Of a DNA stretch of 64,000 nucleotides, positions 59,067 through 64,000 are shown one piece after another; the stretch's first letter is position 1, and every line of letters begins with the position of its first letter. Source of the stretch: Gautieria morchelliformis (lineage: Eukaryota; Basidiomycota; Agaricomycetes; Gomphales; Gomphaceae); contig WHVA01000013.1 in NCBI GenBank assembly GCA_015179125.1, forward strand, positions 310,001 through 374,000, given 5' to 3'. The notes below the pieces were generated by a model. That model did not search any database. It had not been told where the DNA came from and worked only from the letters and a program-made list of their open reading frames with translations. The translations under genes were made by a program, and so were the position numbers.

Positions 59067-60839
59067 ATGCCAGCCAAGGAAGACCCAAACCGCTCTGGAG
59101 AAGATGAAAACCCATCTCACGAGGATCCAACCCCATCCCAAGAACTTGAAAACGACGCTTCCACGGCTGGTAAGCCTTAAATATCATCTCCGGAGTTTTC
59201 ATCAGTCACGGTTGGGCAATGTGTTGCAGATTCTGAAGATACTGCGCCTCAACATACGCCAGCACAGAAATTAATATATCAGTCTGAATTGCCCTCCGCT
59301 GTCGAAAGTCCTGATGGATCCTCATGTGATGTCAGACGCTGCATGGCCAAGCTAATCGGGCTCAGTCACAATGACAGCGGCATATCATGCAAGCCTACAG
59401 AACAGGAGTTCCTCATAGAGGTGAAGCCTACGCATTCAAACATTGTCCGGTATTTGGAGATCACGGACGAGTATATCTTCATGGAGCACTGTCCGCTCGG
59501 GTCCCTCGATCACTATCTTGGATCGCGTACTGACGCGCCTGTGGTTGAATGGACGCTTCAGCTCTGTGATGCGCTGGTCTACCTTCATTCTATGGGATGG
59601 GTGCACAACCAGCTCCGTCCATCGAATATTCTGGTCGCAGACAATGGTGCTCAATTGAAGATATGTGATTTTGCGCACGTAACCGCCATTAGAGACAAAG
59701 GCGATGGAAATATCAAGGCACGAGATGATGCTCTCGATATATTTTGCCTAGGATTGGTGGCATGGTTCATTCAACAGGCAGGTGAGAGTGTCCCAGACGA
59801 CCTCTGGGATACCGATAGCCATTTATCCGGGGATCGGTGTCTTCCCATTGATGGACTTCAATTGACGGAAATTATGGAGCTCTGCTGGTCGACGCCGGAC
59901 GTGCGCCCGAGTGCTATCATGTTGCGTAATATACTTCGACAGATCCAGGAGAATTCCGGAGGTGGTGTTTCCCAGGCAGACCCTGTCAAACGGCCTGATG
60001 GACGTTATCATAACGAACCACCGGCACATGCCGAGGCACTCATAAACGACAAGGTTGCCCAAGGAGTTAATTCTACTCCGGCAAGTGTTTCAAGTTCAAG
60101 AGTTCGTCTCGCTGTGGTGAAGCTTCCAAGGAAATACCCCCCGGATGAACAATCCCGTGCGCTGTATATGCAGATCTCTTGGGCTACGTTTGATAAGGAA
60201 CGTACCTTCCTTCAATCCATCAAACCAGTCCACCCGAATATCGTGCGGTTCATTGCCGTAACGGACAACGCCATATACGCAGAGCACTATATTGGATCTC
60301 TCGAGTATTACCTTACTCCTGACATGCAGCCTCCCGTCTTTGAGTGGACATTGCAGCTGTGCAGTGCCATAGCATACCTTCACGGGCTTAATTATGCGCA
60401 CTGCCAGGTGAGCCCTTACAACGTTCTCGTTGGCAGGGGAGGCTCGGAACTTCTACTGGGTGATTTTGGCACTGTGGAGGGTGCCGACACGCCCTGTGAC
60501 ATGGTCGATGAATATGGAGCGCCAGAGAACGCTATAACACGGCACCAGACGTCCGAAGACTTGTCGGAATACCGTCCTTGTCACGCGACGGACGTGTACA
60601 CGCTTGGGTTGGTGACATGGTTCATGCAGAATGGCGGCAAGCCTATCCCCAAGAATTATATATGGCTTCGGAACCCGAATGGCTATGGTCATTATCTTGA
60701 TGCGATCCACTCGCATTTGGACATAGTCGACTTCACAGGGCTGCAATTGGTAGCGTTCATGCGCGCGTGCTGGGCCCCTAGCGTTTCCCGGCCGACTGCT
60801 AAAGATCTTTTAGACCGCCTACCCACCATGCGAGGATAA
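59067..60839 (+). CDS. Tandem double pseudokinase, inverted distant copy
   Basis: Two exons (59067-59169, 59230-60839; 60-bp intron gtaagc..ttgcag) give 570 residues starting MPAKEDPNRSGED. The layout matches the copy at 28137-29920: an acidic head, then domain 1 with HNQLRPSNILV and DFA, and domain 2 with AVVK, HCQVSPYNVLV and DFG, ending in MRG. Both catalytic Asp residues are Gln. Upstream (from about 58.98 kb) and downstream (60.84-60.96 kb) DNA also matches the flanks of the other copies, so whole segments were duplicated. It is transcribed away from the RING gene. Looks whole. The frame is open upstream of the ATG, so a longer N-terminus is possible. Confidence 0.85.
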
Positions 60840-61349
60840 TATTACGTCGTCGAGGAGTAGTCTGGATCAGAGTTGGGGCACAAATTCTGTTGTTCGATTA
60901 CTTATGCGCGGTAATGATGGATCTGACAATGGGACGAGGCTCCACTATGACTTCCCCGTATAGAACTTGTGCCTTAGAATTAGGGTACAGTTGCGGACAA
61001 TCAAAGTCAACAAATATCTCGTGATCGGAAACTGTAAGGGGTCGGCGTTAGTCAGCTAGCCCGGCTCCTTACACCGCGTCGTGTCGCGTCTTCTCTTCAA
61101 CGTCCTCATCGCTCCCAGTGCCCACTGCTCTGAGCTATAACTAGGCTCAGTTTGACATCACGACATTGTAGAATGCTTGGTTTTCGTCGCTGCCTGTGTA
61201 CCCTGTGCAAAAAGGCGGTTATGCCCTGGTAGCAAAGCCGGCCAATCAAGCGGCATCTGCAGCGGGATGCTGAAGCCCTAGAGCTCGCGAGCTCTAATCA
61301 CATCGAAAATGATGCCGGGGACATTAGAGTCGTCGCCTGCACCGCAACA
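60840..61349. other. Duplicated 3' flank, then unassigned spacer
   Basis: The first 120 bp (tacgtcgtcgaggag and the reverse-oriented copies of the 25.14-25.24 kb words) is the shared 3' flank of the pseudokinase copies. From about 60.97 kb similarity to the other copies is lost. No gene is seen until 61350. Confidence 0.6.
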
Positions 61350-62057
61350 ATGTGCATCACGTATCATTTCGCCAACCGCTGCCTGATATGCGACGAGCAG
61401 GACTATGTCAAGGCGTTCGTCCCCTGCGCACACACGATGGAAGCCTGCTGGAGGGACACGCCTGCGTTGAAGGCCTTCGTCGAGGTCTCCCGTTACGTGA
61501 ACAACGACGTCGATTGCATCCCGAACTACATGTGGAACAGATGGCATGCAAACCAGACCTTCCAGGACCACGTTAAGATGGACACAGAGCTGGACGCGAA
61601 GATGACGAACGCACCCTGTGTCAAGTGCTCTCGCTTCCTTTTGGAGGCTAGACGCTGGCTCTCCTCCGGCGACATAGAACGGGACGGATACAGCTACTAC
61701 AACATGCCACGTGTCCTCGTCGACAAGACTGTTGTAGTCGATCACGTCACCAAGAAGGCTGAGTTCAACATTCTGACGATGTCTCCTTGGCTCGAACGGT
61801 TCTCCTGTGTGTCTGGTTCCAAATGGCCTACGGACGCAGAGCTGGTTCGTCCCCGGGAGATAGACGTGCCGCTGAACACCAGATGGCAGGCTAAAGTCTG
61901 CATAGGAGACATGGCATGCTGGCCTGTGGTGTCCTCGGGTCTGTTCAGGTTCCGCCGTCCGCATCGGCACACGAAAGGCCTTCTAGGAAGGAGAACTCCC
62001 GACGAGAGCGAGAGCAGCACAACCTTCTGCGAGCGGTACACGTGCACGGTGACATGA
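61350..62057 (+). CDS. Unknown Cys-rich protein, RING-like start
   Basis: An uninterrupted frame of 235 codons with strongly G/C-ending codons starts MCITYHFANRCLICDEQ. The N-terminus holds CLICDEQDYVKAFVPCAH followed by a Cys five residues later. This gives C-x2-C-x10-C-x-H-x4-C, a pattern that resembles half of a RING or related zinc finger. A further C-x2-C (APCVKC) lies near residue 90. No family is recognised with confidence. There is no intron, unlike nearly all host genes in the window. It is the first of several compact unknown frames at the right end. A host gene, a captured gene or part of a mobile or viral insert are all open. Confidence 0.6.
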   Translation: MCITYHFANRCLICDEQDYVKAFVPCAHTMEACWRDTPALKAFVEVSRYVNNDVDCIPNYMWNRWHANQTFQDHVKMDTELDAKMTNAPCVKCSRFLLEARRWLSSGDIERDGYSYYNMPRVLVDKTVVVDHVTKKAEFNILTMSPWLERFSCVSGSKWPTDAELVRPREIDVPLNTRWQAKVCIGDMACWPVVSSGLFRFRRPHRHTKGLLGRRTPDESESSTTFCERYTCTVT

Positions 62058-62210
62058 GAGGAGAGGAGACCGTCTTGCATAAAGGAGCTGAGATACAAAC
62101 ATCTTGCCGTTTCCTCGTCCACACGACACATCACGCCTAGGCAGAAGACCGTCCACGTGCCTCTCGTAGTCTTCACCCGTTTGCAGGTTTGTGTGAGGCT
62201 GCCAAGGGTG

Positions 62211-63014
62211 TCACGCGAGAGAACCCGCACCCGGCATCGATCCGTGACCCGCCGAACCCTCATGGCTTCCGTGGAGTGCGTTGTGTGTCCCGCGCAGAGA
62301 AACCCATCGGCGTCGTTGCGTTGTGCACGCCTCTCGTGGTCTATGACACCAGGAGCCTCTCCAGGACACATGTCTACGGTTTGGTTGTTGGAGAGCGTCC
62401 CCAGGAGACCTGTCATGCACGTGGTTTCCAAGGGCGCTTCGTATATCGTGTGTGCGATGTGCCCCGAAGGACGGCGTGCGGCCTCCCCGTGTGCATGCCA
62501 CGAGTACCGAGTACATCGACAACGGACTTCTGCCAACAGCGGAAACGGCAGAGAGACACTCGCTAATCTCGGAATCGACGACTGGTGCACTTCCGTAGAC
62601 CCACTTCCCTTTGGAACGTCGCAGCAGATTGACACCAACCAAATCCCAGAGGAGTCCCTTGCTGAAGGTGAACTCGAGCTTGTTTGCCAGGACCGTGCAC
62701 ATGCCCTCTAGGCTATTGACCATGCACGGCGGGAAAGCAAGCGACATGTCATCCTTGAAGTGCCCGTACAGGTTGTCAAAGTACGTCAACGGAGCAAAGC
62801 AGTCCTTCGCAACGCATCGGCTGAGCTCTTCGTACAACGCTTTGTCTCGCTGGTATCCCCTGGCGTTTATGTAGTCCCTGTTCATCATCCGAAGCGTGCA
62901 TCGAGTCTCCACAAAGCGATTCGTGGCATACAGCTTGGACTCGTAGACTGAGAGACGTATGTGATCATCGGAGGCTTCTGTTTCGGATCGTTCCTGTGTC
63001 ATGGTGGTGTGCAT
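62211..63014 (-). CDS. Unknown intronless protein, minus strand
   Basis: The start was chosen at ATG 63014 (MHTTMTQERSETEASDD); a second ATG lies at 63002. Codons end mostly in G or C down to about 62.55 kb, through RMMNRDYINARGYQRDKALY and CFAPLTYFDNLYGHFKDDM. Below that another minus-strand frame (62.6-61.75 kb) looks equally coding-like, so the 3' part may overlap another gene or be damaged. No domain is recognised. Its start faces that of the next gene with only about 35 bp between them, too little for ordinary fungal promoters. Confidence 0.5.
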   Translation of the reverse strand: MHTTMTQERSETEASDDHIRLSVYESKLYATNRFVETRCTLRMMNRDYINARGYQRDKALYEELSRCVAKDCFAPLTYFDNLYGHFKDDMSLAFPPCMVNSLEGMCTVLANKLEFTFSKGLLWDLVGVNLLRRSKGKWVYGSAPVVDSEISECLSAVSAVGRSPLSMYSVLVACTRGGRTPSFGAHRTHDIRSALGNHVHDRSPGDALQQPNRRHVSWRGSWCHRPREACTTQRRRWVSLRGTHNALHGSHEGSAGHGSMPGAGSLA

Positions 63015-63049
63015 ATGCGACCGTCTGTCGCTCACGTACACACAAAGCC

Positions 63050-63910
63050 ATGGATTCTCTGGAGATCCTTAAGCGCTTCGGTGATTCATGTCGCAAGGAA
63101 CACTTCAAGCAAGACTCTTACGCAGGAACTTCGTTTTTGGATTCCCTTGGCGGGTTCTTCTCTGCGTTTCCTGCCTATAGCGTAACGAACACCAGACTCG
63201 AGGAAGGGTATAATCCTCCGAACAGCGACCTGGCGAAGAACGTTCTGGCTGACATGCACTTTATGCTAACCTGCACACCGGCCTCAACGTACGTCATAGT
63301 CTCCTTCGACCGCCAGATTTACACAGAGAGATCCATGCCGTTCTTTGAAGCCCTCAGACGAAAGCTCTGGAGTCCCTCGTGTTACATACTTGTGCTTTTC
63401 GAACGAAGGGACCACACCTGGGACTGCCAAAGCTTCGGGTCTGCACACTCGTACGAGAGACTCCCTAACGCAGACGTTGTTGAAGAGTACCTCCGTTTCC
63501 TGATGAAGGATCAGCCAAACGGCCTAGCAGTTTCATGTCACAGGCAATGCACCCTCCTTCTGCGTCTCTCCGATATGCAGCTCAGCCCTCGGATATACAG
63601 CTGGAGCATTCAATGCACCCCGTCTAGGTTTGTGCAGGCAGAGCACTCTCAGACCGCGTATCAGCACATGTTCTTCACAGACAAGCACTCCGAAGAGACA
63701 CGCGCCATAGGACAAGGAAAGCTGCTGGTCTCCTCCAACGCGTCCTTGGAGTACCTCAACACTGTGCATGTCTTTAAGTACTCGGTCCGAGGCTCAAGCG
63801 ACGTCTCTGGAAAATGTGCAGACTGCGCCTCTGTTCAGAAGATGTGCCAATATGTCTCTCCCGTCAGTGTGTCCCAAACGAGCTTCGACGTGAACATAGA
63901 CCTCACATAG
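63050..63910 (+). CDS. Unknown intronless 286-residue protein
   Basis: The start is ATG 63050 (MDSLEILKRFGDSCRKEHF) in the context gccatgg. One continuous frame has codon bias toward G/C endings. Features: a hydrophobic-aromatic region (SLGGFFSAFPAYSV), a central TYVIVSFDRQIYTER and a Cys pair pattern near the end (CADCASVQKMC). No transmembrane segment or signal peptide is clear. Family unknown. It starts head to head with the minus-strand gene at 63014, and its stop overlaps the 3' end of the following minus-strand frame. Confidence 0.6.
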   Translation: MDSLEILKRFGDSCRKEHFKQDSYAGTSFLDSLGGFFSAFPAYSVTNTRLEEGYNPPNSDLAKNVLADMHFMLTCTPASTYVIVSFDRQIYTERSMPFFEALRRKLWSPSCYILVLFERRDHTWDCQSFGSAHSYERLPNADVVEEYLRFLMKDQPNGLAVSCHRQCTLLLRLSDMQLSPRIYSWSIQCTPSRFVQAEHSQTAYQHMFFTDKHSEETRAIGQGKLLVSSNASLEYLNTVHVFKYSVRGSSDVSGKCADCASVQKMCQYVSPVSVSQTSFDVNIDLT

Positions 63911-64000
63911 CTTTGCGTTTCGGCGGTTTCTTTTTTAAAAGACACTCCGACATGTGATAGTACAACCTCAAGGCACGGGGAACTCCTTCGTCATGTGCTC
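63903..64000 (-). CDS. 3' end of a further unknown gene, basic tail
   Basis: An open frame enters from the window's right edge on the minus strand. It reads RALRLYYHMSECLLKKK then PPKRKAM and a stop at 63905-63903. The basic end resembles a nuclear-localisation signal. Its stop lies inside the 3' end of the plus-strand gene ending at 63910, an eight-base tail-to-tail overlap. Only 32 codons are visible, so the call depends on the arrangement and the coding-like look. Confidence 0.4.
   Translation of the reverse strand, partial: AHDEGVPRALRLYYHMSECLLKKKPPKRKAM

Noticed and set aside
61278-61970. Long minus-strand frame (230 codons) opposite the Cys-rich gene
   Set aside because: It mirrors the G/C third-position bias of the plus-strand frame, which opens the antisense frame. 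The plus frame has the better motif and start.

Overview
The window is nuclear DNA of a filamentous basidiomycete, most likely an Agaricomycete. The host genes carry many short GT-AG introns of about 50-65 bp. They include a polo kinase, a Zn2Cys6 regulator, a metacaspase and a membrane-protein family I know from Agaricomycetes. The retroelements (Ty1/copia and Ty3/gypsy with zinc-knuckle gag) fit the same group. A Ceratobasidiaceae/Rhizoctonia-like source is only a guess.

Region 1 (1-24.2 kb) is a transposon graveyard with readable nesting. An old minus-strand copia element (1-9.4 kb) was hit by a gypsy-family solo LTR (108-776, 5-bp target duplication TGTTG) and by a younger plus-strand copia element (1462-6678, duplication GTTCT). 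The younger copia was itself hit by a poly(A)-tailed SINE-like insert (3417-3656). Next come a minus-strand gypsy gag remnant, the 5' half of a plus-strand gypsy element (10898-14.46 kb) and a near-complete LTR element (14681-21949, duplication CACGG). That last element has gag but no visible polymerase. On its opposite strand it carries an apparently spliced gene with a Zn2Cys6-like cysteine cluster. A repeat family with a TA-flanked terminal-inverted-repeat insert (23667-24103) closes the region.

Region 2 (24.2-31.4 kb) holds duplicated genes for proteins with two kinase folds, both lacking the catalytic Asp. One copy is frameshifted (25.2-27.0 kb), one looks whole (28.1-29.9 kb), and a third whole copy sits inverted at 59.1-60.8 kb. 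A gene-less copy of the upstream region lies at 24.2-25.0 kb.

Region 3 (32-58.7 kb) is host gene territory. In order: metacaspase, WW-like/transmembrane family protein, small acidic protein, ALYREF-type mRNA export factor, mitochondrial GTPase Mtg1, a 675-aa intronless protein, Zn2Cys6 transcription factor, short-chain dehydrogenase, polo kinase and RING-H2 protein. A short 18S rRNA-like fragment lies at about 52.06-52.12 kb.

Region 4 (61.3-64 kb) looks different. Intronless, G/C-ending reading frames of unknown function are packed together: two genes start about 35 bp apart head to head, and two end tail to tail with overlapping stops. This virus-like packing, in an otherwise intron-rich genome, is the most unexplained signal in the window, together with the antisense gene inside the gag-only LTR element.
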